Shown here: one piece after another, positions 1 through 11,429 of the stretch | Layout: each line of letters opens with the position of its first letter | How positions within the stretch are numbered: the stretch's first letter is position 1 | Translations under genes and position numbers: made by a program | From: Hirundichthys speculiger | Lineage: Eukaryota > Chordata > Actinopteri > Beloniformes > Exocoetidae | Direction: 5' to 3' | DNA: 64,000 nt | Assembly (NCBI GenBank): GCA_018398805.1 | Contig: JAGFBZ010002141.1 | Coordinates: 1-64,000 of the forward strand | The notes under the pieces: generated by a model | Told to the model about the DNA's origin: nothing | What the model saw: only the letters and a program-made list of their open reading frames with translations | Database searches by the model: none

Positions 1-785
1 ATGACAAAGTGTTGAAACACTTAGAAAAATTTCCGAGCAGTCGAAAAAATGACAGTGTTGAAACACTTAGAAAAATTTCCGAGCAGTCGAAAAAAATGAC
101 AGTTGAAAACTTAGAAAATTTCCCGAGCAGTCGAAAAAATGACAGTGTTGAAACACTTAGAAAAATTTCGGAGCAGTCGAAAAAATGACAAAGTGTGAAA
201 CTTTAAACCAAGAAAAATTTTAGAAAAATTTCCGAAGTCGAAAAATGACAGTGTTGAAACACTTAGAAAAATTTCCGAGCAGTCGAAAAAATGACAAAGT
301 GTTGAAACACTTAGAAAAATTTCGGAGCAGTCGAAAAATGACAGTGTTTGACCGAAGATGAGTATGTCAGATGAAATTCACCGGCCGACTCATCCCCGGT
401 TAAACACTTAGAAAAATTTCGAGCAGTCGAAAAAATGACAGTGTTGAAACACTTAGAAAAATTTCCGAGCAGTCGAAAAAAAAATGACAGTGTTGAAACA
501 CTTAGAAAAATTTCGGAGCATTCGAAAAAAATGACAAAGTGTTTGACCGAAGATGAGTATGTCAGATAAAATTCACCGGCCGACTCATCCCCGGTTAAAC
601 ACTTAGAAAAATTTCCGAGCAGTCCAAAAAATGACAAAGTGTTGATTAGAAAAATTTCCGAGCAGTCGAAAAAACAAAGTGTTGAAACACTTAGAAAAAT
701 TTCGGAGCAGTCGAAAAAATGACAGTGTTTGACCGAAGATGAGTATGTCAGATGAAATTCACCGGCCGACTCATCCCCGGTTAAA
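1..785. repeat. Minisatellite array with two interleaved units
   Basis: About 13 degenerate copies of a ~46-bp unit are present. Each contains CACTTAGAAAAATTTC followed by GAGCAGTCGAAAAAATGACA. Three copies carry a ~58-bp extra segment at about 346-402, 540-597 and 725-784, with the cores GACCGAAGATGAGTATGTCA and CACCGGCCGACTCATCCCCGG. The extra segment recurs every ~185-194 bp, so the array has a higher-order period. The array runs off the left edge, so its true length is unknown. Open frames across it are artefacts of the repeat. Confidence 0.9.
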
Positions 786-1939
786 TAATCTCAAAGATTG
801 TTTACCAAACTGTAAAATATTTAAGATGGGGCATTTTAATTATCTTTTTCATGAAGATATGTGTGTGTGTGAGTGTGTGTGTGTGTGTGTGTGATGAAAG
901 CCTCTACACATTAGACCATGAAAAGACTTGACAAGAGACTAATAGTCAACATTATAACAAAACAGATAAAAATGAACACCGTAAAAGTGTGGCCAGAACA
1001 GGTAATCTATCGGGGGTTGATGATCTCAAACTATTTACTCCGCATTGTGATTGTGCCACATTCTGTTGACACGATCCATCCCTCCAGTCCTGTCAAGGCA
1101 CCACCACCAACTTTTTAACTGTCTGATCGCTCTATAACTGCCGAGCAGCCTACCACAACGGGCATCATTGTATCTGCGCTGTTGGGCAGTCTGTGGGTTG
1201 GTGAGGGGTGTTAACAGCTACATCTTCAGGGGATAATGACAGTCACCTGATGGGCAACTGGTTAATTTAATATCTAATTAACTTTCAAAGGTGGATTTTA
1301 TAATGATTTCAATTTTAAACACATTAGTCACTAGAAGCCACCCATCCTCCACCCTACCAGCTTGGAGCCTCGGCCCCACCATACTGTTTGTAGGATGAGT
1401 CTTGGCTTGATCCAGCACACCTTGAACCAACATTACTCAGGTGTAGTTGCGCATCACATACTATTTACACGTTTATGGAGTGGAAATTCTTCATCTTATC
1501 ATATGCAAGTTTGTGTTCAGATGGTGCTTTTCCAGCAACGTGTGTGTGTAGTCGATCACTCAGGAAATCCAGAGTTGTCAGCACTTGCAAAGGAACTGGC
1601 AATGTTCAGCTTGTCCCCGTCTCTATCTCCAACGTCGGAACCAACTCAGCACAGAGTTCCAAGAGGATAGCTCTTGGAGATCTAAAACGACTCACAGCTG
1701 CCCCCCATCATGGGCCAAAAATCACTGTGGTCCCTAGAAATCCTTTCTCATTCTGCCAAAGCTGCCATTGTCATAGCTACTGGGTTGCATCACCCTAACT
1801 CTTTTCCGCAGAATTTTATGTGATCTGAGTAATTGGTTTATTTAAAAAATTGTTACCATAAGGCGCATGTGTCTGCATTATATAAATTATTTCATGACTG
1901 AAAAATCTTTTCATGTGGCATCAATTCAGAACCAAAGTC
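786..1939. other. Intergenic, no gene seen
   Basis: AT-rich unique-looking DNA with a (GT)n tract at about 861-893. The short open frames show no recognisable domain, splice pattern or codon signature. Confidence 0.6.
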
Positions 1940-2100
1940 TTGAATCAGAGAAGAAAAATTCAGAATCAAATTCTGTAAACGAGAGCACAATTTTCTTTCT
2001 CAGTTGTGCTTTTTCTGTTCTCACTCAAGTGTCAATGATGATTGCGCTCATGTTTACAGAATTTGATCTCTTGGTTCCAGAGTTTTCCTTCTCTGATTCC
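1940..2100. repeat. Imperfect inverted repeat (hairpin)
   Basis: The 16-mer ATCAAATTCTGTAAAC at 1965-1980 recurs exactly as its reverse complement at 2052-2067. Similarity extends outward: GAATCAGAGAAG on the left matches the complement of CTTCTCTGATTC on the right. The arms are roughly 45-60 bp with a loop of about 70 bp. It could be a small foldback or MITE relic, but no target-site duplication was identified. Confidence 0.55.
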
Positions 2101-4101
2101 AGCTGTGAAGGGTGAGTGGAGCACCGCACATTCTCATGTTCAAGTCACTTTTTAAACAACGTGAGTGTGGAAAATGAGGTACGCAGTGTTTATAAGGTTT
2201 GTACATGAGGCCCCAGACAATGAGAATGAGGTCTACCTTTGGGCAGTCCCACATGTGTACTCATGTGAGCTCTCAAGCTCGGTACTGCATGCTTTCTCAT
2301 GTGCTAATAAAATACTTTAAGGATTTTTGAGAGTAACTGCTCCTAAATTTATATTTGCACAGCTGTGTAAAACTGTACTACCACTCAAATAAGGTGCATC
2401 ATGAAAGAGAGGCTGGGGAGAAATATAGCTGCTCTCTTGAACAGAAGCATAAATAGATGGCTGAATATGGAGCTCTATTACTGTATCTCTGTGGCATTTT
2501 AATCACTGCTTGTTGCAGACATTTCATAAAGACTGGTACTTCCTGCCAACTTTCCTTTATTAGTACTACTTGCCCCTTTGTATCAGTGCTCCTCAGTCTT
2601 CTAAAATGTATATAGGAATATGTCCTAGTTCAGATAACAGCTTCATTCTTATTTAAATCTTACAAAATTTCAAAAGACCAAGTAGCAGGTTTGGCCAAGT
2701 ATTTGGACTGAAAGTAATAGTAATTCTACTTTACAGCATCTTAAAGATATCATATTTTTGGACTCTTGAAATAAGAGAAATCAGTGTTATGCATTGATGC
2801 TTGCCATGACTGCTTCCCTACATGTCTAGACCACAAGAGGGCCTCATCTACCTATGCCTTGACAGTGACTTTATAAAGATTTGCACTTTGTCTTTTGTAT
2901 TGCATAAATTGACAAGAAATGGTTAGGGTGTGTCATAGTGAATGTGTGTCTTTAATTTATTCTATTAAAAAAATTAAACTTTTTTTTTGTTTTTTGTTGT
3001 CTTTTTCTCACCAGTGGCTATGAAACACAGGTACTTGACTACTTGAGACTGCTCTTTCTGCTTCAAAACTCAGCAGCATGAATATTGACTCAGTTGAGAA
3101 AGAGAGCTCATACAGATTTTAAACTCTCTCCACTAACTACCTGTATAAAACTGATTTGAATTATAATTTTTTTTATTGGTTTATGAAATTTCTTATAGTC
3201 TTGGTCCTGCCTTTTAATGGGATTTGTTTTTATCTTACGAAGCCACCAGAACCATTTTGTCATGTTGCCTTTTCTGGCCTTTTAATTAGCCTATATAAAA
3301 AAAATAAATCTCAAGGTGAGTTGTCCTTTTCTTATTATGTCTGCAGAACAGACTTACTGGAGACCCGATGGCAGCAGATAATTTAAAAACCAAATTCAAG
3401 GCTTGTTCGGTCTTCTTCTTTTAATTGATTATTACTTCATTATTTAACCCAGAATTTTGGTAAGCTTTACTTCTTGGTATATGTGTTTATTTTTTATTAT
3501 ACTTTAAAGTCCAGTACCTAATCAAATTTTATTTATATATTTGCAAAACTATTTTTGTGTTTTGATAATTTGCATATCTTTTTATCCAGCTTTTTGTAGC
3601 CCTAAAGTCAAATATGTTTTTTATTAGTTGATTGTCTGATAGTAATCTTTTAAGGATTTTATGATAACTTGTTTCTCTCTGCTTCTGGTGTTTCCTCATT
3701 ACATATGTACAAGCTTCATGACATCCAAATATGATTGCTTTTCCTATGTGACTAAAGCTGATGTTAACTATTGTAAATATCAGACATTCTACTTTCATAA
3801 AGTAACAAAACTAACCATCAACCAAAATTAACCAAACTGTGCATGGATGAAGCACAATAGACAAGAGTTATCATTTACCTTTTCTGTTTGACACTATTAG
3901 TGTTTATATTAGATCCAAGAGATGACATCGAGGGATTTTAAATATTTTTGACAGAGGTTTTGAGGTGGAAATCGCTTTTAGTCATTCTTGGTCATCATTT
4001 ACAAATTAAATCAACCATCTTGAACCATCCTTTTATTCATTCATAACTGGAAACTGTGTCTGAAATGAGAACGTACACCCATTTGCAAAATTGGTACAAG
4101 A

Positions 4102-4102
<1 letters not shown>
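2101..4102. other. Intergenic, no gene seen
   Basis: AT-rich DNA with only short random open frames. No conserved protein, splice-linked frame or RNA gene was recognised. Confidence 0.55.
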
Positions 4103-4174
<72 letters not shown>

Positions 4175-4196
4175 GCATATGTGTGTGTGTGTGTGT
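4103..4196. repeat. (TA)n microsatellite followed by (GT)n
   Basis: Nearly pure TA dinucleotides run from 4103 to 4174, then a short GCATAT junction and (GT)8. Open frames rich in Tyr-Ile on both strands come from this tract and are not genes. Confidence 0.95.
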
Positions 4197-6042
4197 TCAT
4201 TTTTTTCTTTCCACATGTCCTTTTTCGTGGAAATGGTCAAACATAATATCTAAAATCCGGTCTTTTCTGTTTGCTATCGACCACTGCATAGTCTGCCTAC
4301 TTGACAGGAAACGACAGCACTGAAGCCCCTCAGGGAAGGATTGTTGTGACCAGGCACTGTCCCTATCACAGTATGACATTTACCAGAAGGGTTTGTGCTC
4401 AAAGCAGAAATCAAATGTGATTGCATAGCATTTGGGATGAGGCAGGATTATAAGAACAAAAGCATATTTGTTAATTTATAGTATTATACTGCACATGGCA
4501 GTGCATAATTTAGAACTCTGAATTATTACCAAAAAAAAAAAAAAGAAAGAAATTAATGAATACATTTGTTTTGTGAACTACGATAGGAACTTTTAGAGAG
4601 TTGGGGTTAGGTTTGGAGGAGGCAGTGGGGTTCTGTGGTTTCTAGGTTGCAATGGGTCTGTTGAATATGTTTGAACATTGACCACAAAATCTGAGAGACA
4701 AGATTTGACAAACTTCAGATAAAACAACAGAAATCGTTATCAATTAGTAGTAAGCAAACTGCTGATGATTCAAATGGAAATATGTAAAACTGCAAGTCAA
4801 ATAATCAGTTTATTAAAATTACTTTTATTTCTTTCCAGACAGTATGACACAACTGAAGATATTAAAGTCATGTAATCAGTTTTTTGTATGGAAGAGTAAG
4901 CTCAGTCAAACTGGCATACCGTGGCATACCGTGCTTCAAAAGATATTGAGTATAATTTATGTCCATATTTGTATGAAAAAGTTAGGATGATATGGAAAAT
5001 GCAACTAAAACAAGACAGCAAAGCATACGTGTGTGGTTGTGTACTTCTGCCTTTCCCCTGAGGACAGCTGGTTCCCGTGGGAATAAGTGGATATGGATTA
5101 TGCAACAATTTGTTTCTTACTTTTTGCCAGTTTAATTTATTTATTAATATGCTTCTATTTTTGCATTCCTGGCCTTCCGCATGTTCCTAAGAAAGTTGGT
5201 ACACGGACAGTTTAGTGCTAGAAATGTGAAAAAAAAAGTCATTTTAAACAGGGATGTCAAAGGATGATTGCAATGATACTTTGGTACAAAGGCAATATCC
5301 ATGAAAGGTAGAGTTTTTACGGAGAAAAGACAGACACAGGATTTTTACTTTTTGTCAGCAAATGTGTGAGAAGATCAAATAATTAGTTCATCAATGAAAA
5401 AGATTGGAGAGGATTTGCATAGGTCTTCTTCTAAAGCTCATAATATAAAACAAGTCAAGGAATCAATAGGATTTTCAATGCTCTAATGGAAAAAGTGCAA
5501 GTTTAAGATAGACACTCACAATCTCTCTTGAATACCTTTTTTATTGCAGTTTTTTTTTTTTGCAAGTATTTAATGAAAATGAAAACAGTTGAAGGAGAGA
5601 GTGAGCACCCTCGTCTGGTTCCCCTTAAATCACAAAGTTTTATTTTGTGAGTGTCTCTAATATAATTATATATTATAAAAATATAATAATAATTTTTGTT
5701 GATCATTTAGTTATTAAGGGGTTATTAATAATTCTCCTAAAACAGTTATTAATAAGGCAAGAAATTTATTAGAAAAAGTAATAAATTAAAAACAGAGCAC
5801 CATCTGATAATCAGGAAACAACTCAAAGGCACAAAAAGTTTCAAAATGACTGTTATTTTCTGCGTGCCAGCCTGTGACCAGGTGTGGCACTATAGAGCAA
5901 CTGAGAAGGAATAACCCCAATCACAGACCTTTTCAACCAACAAATCTTACAAATGTGTGCAAAATACAAACGTGTCTCTCATTAGAATATATCAGAATTT
6001 ATTAAGACGTTTATTAACCATTATCATGCAATAATCCAATCA
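4197..6042. other. Intergenic, no gene seen
   Basis: AT-rich, no recognisable coding exon or RNA. Short A or T runs occur (for example near 4531 and 5550). Confidence 0.55.
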
Positions 6043-6195
6043 ATTATCATTGATTGGATTTAATATTATAATTTTAGTTAATGATATTTGCTCGGGGGTC
6101 ATGCTCTGGGTCTCTGTAAAGCGCCTAGAGACAATTGTCATTGTAAAGGACGCTATACAAATAAAACTGAATTGATTTGAATTGGATTGAATTAA
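6043..6195 (+). mobile_element. 3' tail of an L2-like LINE (solo fragment)
   Basis: This stretch is nearly identical to 62716-62865, the 3' end of the longer LINE near the right edge. Both share TTTAATATTATAAT, GCTCGGGGGTCATGCTCTGG and AAGCGCCTAGAGACAATTGT, and both end in an AAT(A)AAA(A)TTGAATTG-type simple tail. Only the 3' untranslated end is present, as expected of severe 5' truncation. An inverted relative lies at about 8505-8590. Confidence 0.75.
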
Positions 6196-6547
6196 GTATT
6201 AAATAGAAATAGAAATAGAAATGTCTTTATTGTCATTGTATCCAGGGGGGTACAACGAAATTCAGTCACTTCCACTGTCACACACAATAGAATATGGAAT
6301 ATAAAATATAAATTTTAAATATGAAATATGAAAATTTACAATACAGTTAAAAATATGAAATTATTTACAAACAAAACTATACAAAGTAACATAAGAAAAT
6401 TTTAATGAAATTTTAAATAGAGGTAGAAGGTGGCTGGTGTGCTAATTATTAAGGTGCAGTGGAGGTAGGTAGGAGGAGGTAGGCAGGTTGTAATATTTCC
6501 GGTAGTGGGGGTTGTGTGTGTGTGTGTGTGTGGGGGGGGGGGGGGGT

Positions 6548-6580
<33 letters not shown>

Positions 6581-7592
6581 TCATGTGTGTGTGTGTGTCC
6601 ATGGGCGTTTGCAGTTCTTATGGCCCAAGGGAAGAAGCTGTTTGTCAGTCTGCTGGTGTGGGATCTGATCGACCTGTACCGTCTTCCAGACCGCAGCAGG
6701 TCAAACAGGGGGTGGGCGGGGTGTGTGGGGTCGGCTGTGATGGCCCTGGTCCTCCTCAGGCAGGAGGATGAGGCCATCTGTTCCAGGGCGGGCAGAGGGC
6801 AGCCGATGATCCTCTGGGCCGTGTTGATGACCCTCTGCACCGCTTTCCTGTCCTCCGCTGTGGAGCCAGCGTACCACACACTCAGGCAGTACGTCAGTAC
6901 GCTCTCCACAGCAGAGTGGTAGAAGGCCAACAGCAGCTTCTGGTCCAGGTTGTCCTTCCTGAGGACCCGCAGGAAGTGGAGACGCTGCTGTGCCTTCTTC
7001 ACCAGGAACGTGGTGCTGCCTGACCAGGAGTTGTCGGAGGAGATGTGGGTGCCCAGGAACTTAAAGGTGGAAATGATTTCCACCCGTTCTCCGTTTATGA
7101 TGAGGGGGGTGTGGTCTGGTCTGGTCTCCTGAAATCCATAATCAGTTCTCTGGTTTTTTGGACATTCAGGGACAGGTTGTTGTCCGAGCACCAGAGAGAC
7201 AGTTTCTTCACCTCCTCCCTGTACGCCGCTTCGTCTCCGTCACTGATCAGCCCAACCACGGTGGTGTCGTCCGCATATTTTATGATGCGGTTGGTTGGGT
7301 GGGACGGGGAGCAGTCATAGGTGTACAGGGCGTACAGCAGAGGGCTCAGGACACAACCTTGGGGGGAACCAGTGCTGAGGGTGATTGTGGAGGAGTGGTG
7401 GGGGCCGAGTTTTACAGTCTGGGGGCGGTGTGTCAGAAAGTTTTTGATCCAGGTGCAGGTGGGGAGGGGGATCTGGAGCTGGAGGAGTTTGGTGCAGAGA
7501 ATGTCCGGGATTATTGTGTTAAACGCTGAGCTGTAGTCCACGAAGAGCATCCTCACGTAGCTCTTCTTGTTCTCCAGGTGATAGATGAACAA
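6196..7592 (-). pseudogene. 5'-truncated CR1/L2/Rex1-type LINE reverse transcriptase
   Basis: Read on the minus strand from 7592, the translation gives the second half of a non-LTR reverse transcriptase. It includes [14 protein letters not shown], then [19 protein letters not shown], the catalytic [13 protein letters not shown] box near 7270 and [19 protein letters not shown]. The frame shifts around 7095-7190. The post-RT region follows (FKFLGTHIS, HSAVESVLTYC) to about 6600. The 3' end reaches a (TTTCTA)n tail at about 6200-6215. The endonuclease and 5' part of RT are missing and the frame is broken, so it is dead. The clade is assigned from motif resemblance only. Confidence 0.85.
6512..6598. 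repeat. (GT)n-(G)n-(GT)n compound tract
   Basis: A run of about 48 G with one T interruption (6532-6579) is flanked by GT dinucleotides on both sides. It lies in the downstream part of the LINE relic, where it adds a proline run to that strand's translation. Such a run can form G-quadruplexes and is prone to length error in assembly. Confidence 0.9.
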
Positions 7593-8107
7593 AAAACACT
7601 TGAATGATGATTCTGAAGTCGACTAAACTAGATACCAACTAAACATAAGCAATAAGCATGAAATAAACAGTATCCACATATATAAATATGTGTCAGAGAG
7701 AATGTAGGTGTGTGTGTGTGTGTGTGTGTGCAGGCCAGCAGTCCTGCCTGTACCAAGGATAAGATAATCTTAGTAGTAGGAAGTAGGAAATGAATGAATA
7801 TTTCTTCATTTATTATTTTCTCATTCCAGAAATCTCTCTGGACTAGTTGACTTATTCTCTTCTTGGTGAACAGCAAGCATGGTAGGCCATATACTAACCA
7901 GTCCTTATCAATTTTTATTTTCTGTCCATTGTGGGATGTGGAGCACGTAAAACACGATTTTTCTTGCCCTCTGCATTTGCCGGCAATTCCTTCCCCCTCT
8001 CTGAGAAAGGTGTTCGTTTTGCCATCACACGTAGGAGGTTTATGCTATCATAGTTGATCATTTTAGCTGGCCATAATGCAGGATTGCTTTAAGTGTTTTT
8101 TCAGTCT
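7593..8107. other. Intergenic, no gene seen
   Basis: Begins where LINE similarity ends. Contains (GT)11 at about 7709-7730. No coding or RNA feature was recognised. Confidence 0.5.
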
Positions 8108-8497
8108 CTCATCCATCCTTAAGGACTACAAAAATGGCAGATGAGATTTCATTATCTATTCCTGTTCTAATCCTCTGCAGGGTTATGGGGATCTGCTGGA
8201 GTTTATCCCAGCTCTCTTCGAGCAAAAGACAGAGATACACCCTGGACAGGTCATCAGTCCATCACAGGGCCACACGTAGACAAATAACCACTCATGCTCA
8301 CAATCACTCCTATGGGCAATTTAGAACAACCACCAATTAAGCTGGACTGTGGGAGGAAGCCAGAGCACCTGGAGAAAACCCACACAAGTGCGGGGAGAAC
8401 ATGCAAACTCCACACAGAAAGGCCCTTGCTGAGGTTTGAACCAGGAACCTTCTAGCTATGAGGCAACAGTGCTAACCACTAAGCCACCGTGCTGACA
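8108..8497 (-). mobile_element. tRNA-like SINE-type repeat
   Basis: On the minus strand it begins near 8497 with a tRNA-like head (GGTGGCTTAGTGGTTAGCAC as A-box region, GGTTCAAACC as B-box). It continues into the fish repeat body containing GGAGTTTGCATGTTCTCC, the GTGGGAGGAAGCC complement, GGACTGATGACCTGTCC and a terminal ATCC-type end. Related copies are at 21965-22285, 53637-53985 and a fragment at 27636-27770. Confidence 0.75.
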
Positions 8498-8502
8498 CAG
8501 AC

Positions 8503-8592
8503 GAGAATTTAATTTCAATTTTATTTGTATAGCGTCTATTACAATGAAAGTTGTCTCTTGGCGCTTTACAGAGACCCAGATCATGATCCTTT
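8503..8592 (-). mobile_element. Inverted 3' tail of the L2-like LINE family
   Basis: Its reverse complement reads CTGGGTCTCTGTAAAGCGCC, AGAGACAA, CATTGTAATAGACGCTATAC, AAATAAAATTGAAATT. It is the same 3' end as at 6043-6195 and 62716-62865 but more diverged. Confidence 0.7.
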
Positions 8593-8989
8593 AGCACATC
8601 ATGCATGTGACTGTATCAAACCTAGAACAGCTGAGCACCAGAAAGAACAAAAGACAGCTTAAGGCCTTATGGACAACACGAAGTGCAGTGTCTGTGGTTA
8701 GCAAGAGAAGAGAAACAAAAAACAGAGGGTAAAATCAACAAAGCTGGAATGGTTTATCACCACCACCAACAGCTACTCTGTTGTTTCCCCATAAATGCAC
8801 CAGCGTGAAGCCAACTTGACAATACATGTTCTGATCATTGAACTAGGAAACAGAGATGGAAGTTGCGCTCAGAGAAAACACACCAATGAAATCAAACATT
8901 ACAGCGGAACAGATGGTCCGGTTCTAAATATGTGCAACACACAAGAAAAGCAAACTTGCAAAACAACACTAAACTAAGCTCTGCCCAGG
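8593..8989. other. Intergenic, no gene seen
   Basis: No domain or RNA recognised. It may include more degraded LINE sequence adjoining the inverted tail. Confidence 0.4.
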
Positions 8990-10085
8990 TACAAAAGCCT
9001 CTTATGTGGATTGTTCTGGACGTGATGAGTGTAGACCTCTAGAGGAGCACAGATGAAGGCTTGGATGGGTTGGATGGGTATGAAACATATGCTCCACCAA
9101 TGGCAAGGAGCAACTCTCTTTTCTCTCTGTTTGGTTGATGAGGTGATGTGGCATTGCTGCAGCAACAGCAGTTGGGCTGTCTTCCTTTCCAGGTTGGTCT
9201 GAAGCTGTTTGCGTTATACCTGTGGGCAGCAAGGACTTTCTTCAACAGTCTGTGTAGCAGTGAGTCTGAAGAAGCGTCTGACTGAAGACACTGTTGTTCA
9301 ATCACTTTGCTGTGAAGAGGATGTTTGGGTTTGTCCATGATTTGTCCATGTCCATGTTTTCCATAATATGAAGTATCCTTCTTTGCACAGCCAGCTCCAG
9401 AGGCTCCACAACAGAGTCAGCCTTCTTTATTAGTGTGTTCAGTTTGTTTTAAGTCAATGGCTTTGATGCTACTTCCCCTGCAGATGACTGCAGATAGGAT
9501 CGCACCACAACAGTCTTATAAAGAATGTGCACCATCATCCTGCAAACACTGATGGACCTAAGCTTCCTTAAGAAGCATAGTCTGCCTCTTCTTGTTGACA
9601 GCTCTTGTTCAGATGAACACTGAGGTATTTATGCTTCATCACCACCTTCGCTTCTTCTCTCATGATGGTCATACTGTTGGACTTAATCCTGGTCCCCCTA
9701 AAATCCAGAATCTCCTTTGTCTTGTTCACATTCAAGATGAGATGATTGTGTCACAGAATCAGAAAATATTTGCAATTTAAAAAGTTTTATTTTTATAGAG
9801 ATTTTCTAAAACCCTGGTGAGAACATCAAATATCAAAACGAAGCCATTAAAATCAAGACGGTCTCAACACTAAGTCCTTGTTTTGTTGTTGAGGAGTTCT
9901 TTCGGGTTACTTGTGATCCAGGATTTGTAACTGGGGAAGCACCTCACTGTTCTGGAGGGGATGGTGTTGTCCACACAGAAGTTAATATAGTCAGTCACAC
10001 TCAGTAATGGCATTGATGTCATCTCCATGTGGCTCACAGAGTACATCCCAGTCTGTAGCCTCAAAACACCCTCGCAGAGTTTCTT
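8990..10085 (-). pseudogene. Degenerate CR1/L2-type LINE relic
   Basis: On the minus strand, about 10064-9870 translates to a pre-RT linker (DYINFCVDNTIPSRTVRCFP, then SWITSNPKELLNNK). The next preserved piece, at about 9760-9660, reads LNVNKTKEILDFRGTR, the segment just after the RT catalytic box. The tail then degenerates to about 8990 (DASSDSLLHRLLKKVLA near 9260). The RT core between these pieces is deleted and stops are frequent. It is a different copy from the one at 6196-7592. Confidence 0.7.
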
Positions 10086-10129
10086 AAGCTAACTTACATC
10101 CCTACAAGAGCGTGGTGAAAGAAGTGTGG

Positions 10130-10815
10130 GGATATCTTTTGTGTTTGGCCAAAATCGGCTGTCCTACATCCTACAATATGAGTGGTTTGATGACAGCCAT
10201 CACACTGGTCTTGCAACCAAAGACTAAAATTCTGACAGTGTCAGAAATCGTAAGATTCTGTCCACTTACTTAGGCAATTAAATCAGTTTGGATCTGGAAG
10301 TCCCACAGGATCTTGACCCACTCATTCTGAGTCACCGTTGGAGGTGTCTCCCACCTTGACCCTGAGACCTCCAGTCTATACTTGGCACAGATGTTCCTGT
10401 GTATTATACCTGCCACCTGGTTGTGGCGCTCCATGTATGCTTTGCCTGCCAGCATCTTACCCCATGCTGGGATATGCTGCATTGTTCAGGGGCATCTTTG
10501 TACAGCCTACATCTAGGGGTCCTGTCTAGTGTGGTAGACCCAGGAATCCATAGATCTTGTGTTTAGGGCCTGTTCTTGTGCAGCCATGATCAGTGCCTCT
10601 GTGCTGTCTTTCAGTCCAGCTTTTTTTCAGCCATTGGTATGTTGTCCGATGTCAGCCTCCTCTTCAATTTGGCAGTGGTACATGCCATACATATCAGTCC
10701 ATGATAACCCCTCAGGTCCCTCCTCCATGTTGGGATTCAGTTGTCTGATTCACTCCGCAGGTTATCAGTGGCAGCAATCTTGTTGATGTATTCCTGGAGG
10801 CCTGCTGTTTCCTCC
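10130..10815 (-). pseudogene. Second degenerate LINE-type relic
   Basis: Minus-strand frames with several shifts give fragments such as QEETAGLQEYINKIAA, EQALNTRS-like, RCRLYKDAPEQ, GKMLAGKAYMERHNQVAGII and KILWDFQIQTD. These resemble the C-terminal part of a non-LTR retrotransposon polyprotein found in many animals. Frames are broken by stops and indels. Class is inferred from resemblance only. The Harbinger-like element starts right at its upstream end (10820). Confidence 0.55.
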
Positions 10816-10822
10816 TGAATAA

Positions 10823-11251
10823 AGGCTAATTTATACTCGAACATCAGGTCGTCTCCGTCACCTACGCAGATGATGCAGAGATGCCCCCCCACCCTACGCA
10901 GAGACTAGGGTAAAGGAGTACTAAAGGAGGCCTCTGATTGGTCAATTCTACATCCGCATAGAAAAGACAGCGTCATTGAAGAAATGAGGAAGTACCCACA
11001 TCTGTACGATTTTCGTTCTCCACAATACAAAGACAGCACATATTCTAGTAATTCATGGAGGGAGATAGCGATGAATGTGGGTCTGGATACGGCCGATACG
11101 TTTAGTAAGTTTAGCTAGTCTGTGATTGTCCATCTTGCGTCGTGGCTTGGAATAACATAGCGGAGACCACGCCAGTATAAATCAAAAGTGACGGCGGCAT
11201 CTCTGCGACAAGCTGACGGCGACACATTGCAGCGAAAGTATACATGGCCCT
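10823..11251. mobile_element. PIF/Harbinger-like nonautonomous element with MADF remnant
   Basis: The ends form imperfect inverted repeats. The left end is AGGCTAATTTATACT and the right end read inward is AGGGCCATGTATACT, followed by related GTC(T/G)CCGTCA blocks and GCAGAGATGCC. A 3-bp duplication TAA flanks both sides (10820-10822 and 11252-11254), the target size typical of PIF/Harbinger. The interior (about 10970-11115, + strand) translates to the start of a MADF/Myb-like DNA-binding domain (EEMRKYPHLYDFRS, YKDSTYSSNSWREIA) and then stops. The DDE nuclease is absent. Confidence 0.65.
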
Positions 11252-11254
11252 TAA

Positions 11255-11429
11255 CAGCTCTAACGCTCACTAGTCCCCGGCCTTGCCCCCTTCGCTTTGT
11301 AGCCTCAGGATGCTGGATTTACTGTAGAATTAAACCCTCCATGCATTGTAAGGAGTTTGTCTTAACATTGGCAGCATGCATCTCTTATTGGATATTATGC
11401 CAGTGGGGTACCTGATTACTGGTAGGGCA
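11255..11429. other. Short intergenic segment
   Basis: Nothing recognised between the Harbinger-like element and the next SINE-like piece. Confidence 0.4.

Noticed and set aside
311..637. 108-codon minus-strand open frame
   Set aside because: It lies entirely in the minisatellite and its translation repeats with the array.
1..785. CRISPR array
   Set aside because: Units are directly adjacent degenerate tandem repeats without unique spacers, in a vertebrate genome.
4037..4253. Tyr-Ile repeat open frames on both strands (also at 12428-12885, 23840-24151, 29657-29888, 39243-39650, 53951-54151, 61068-61265, 63143-63406)
   Set aside because: Products of (TA)n tracts, with no protein signature outside the repeat.
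6505..7536. Plus-strand frames across the LINE
   Set aside because: Antisense shadows of the minus-strand reverse transcriptase and of the G/GT tract.
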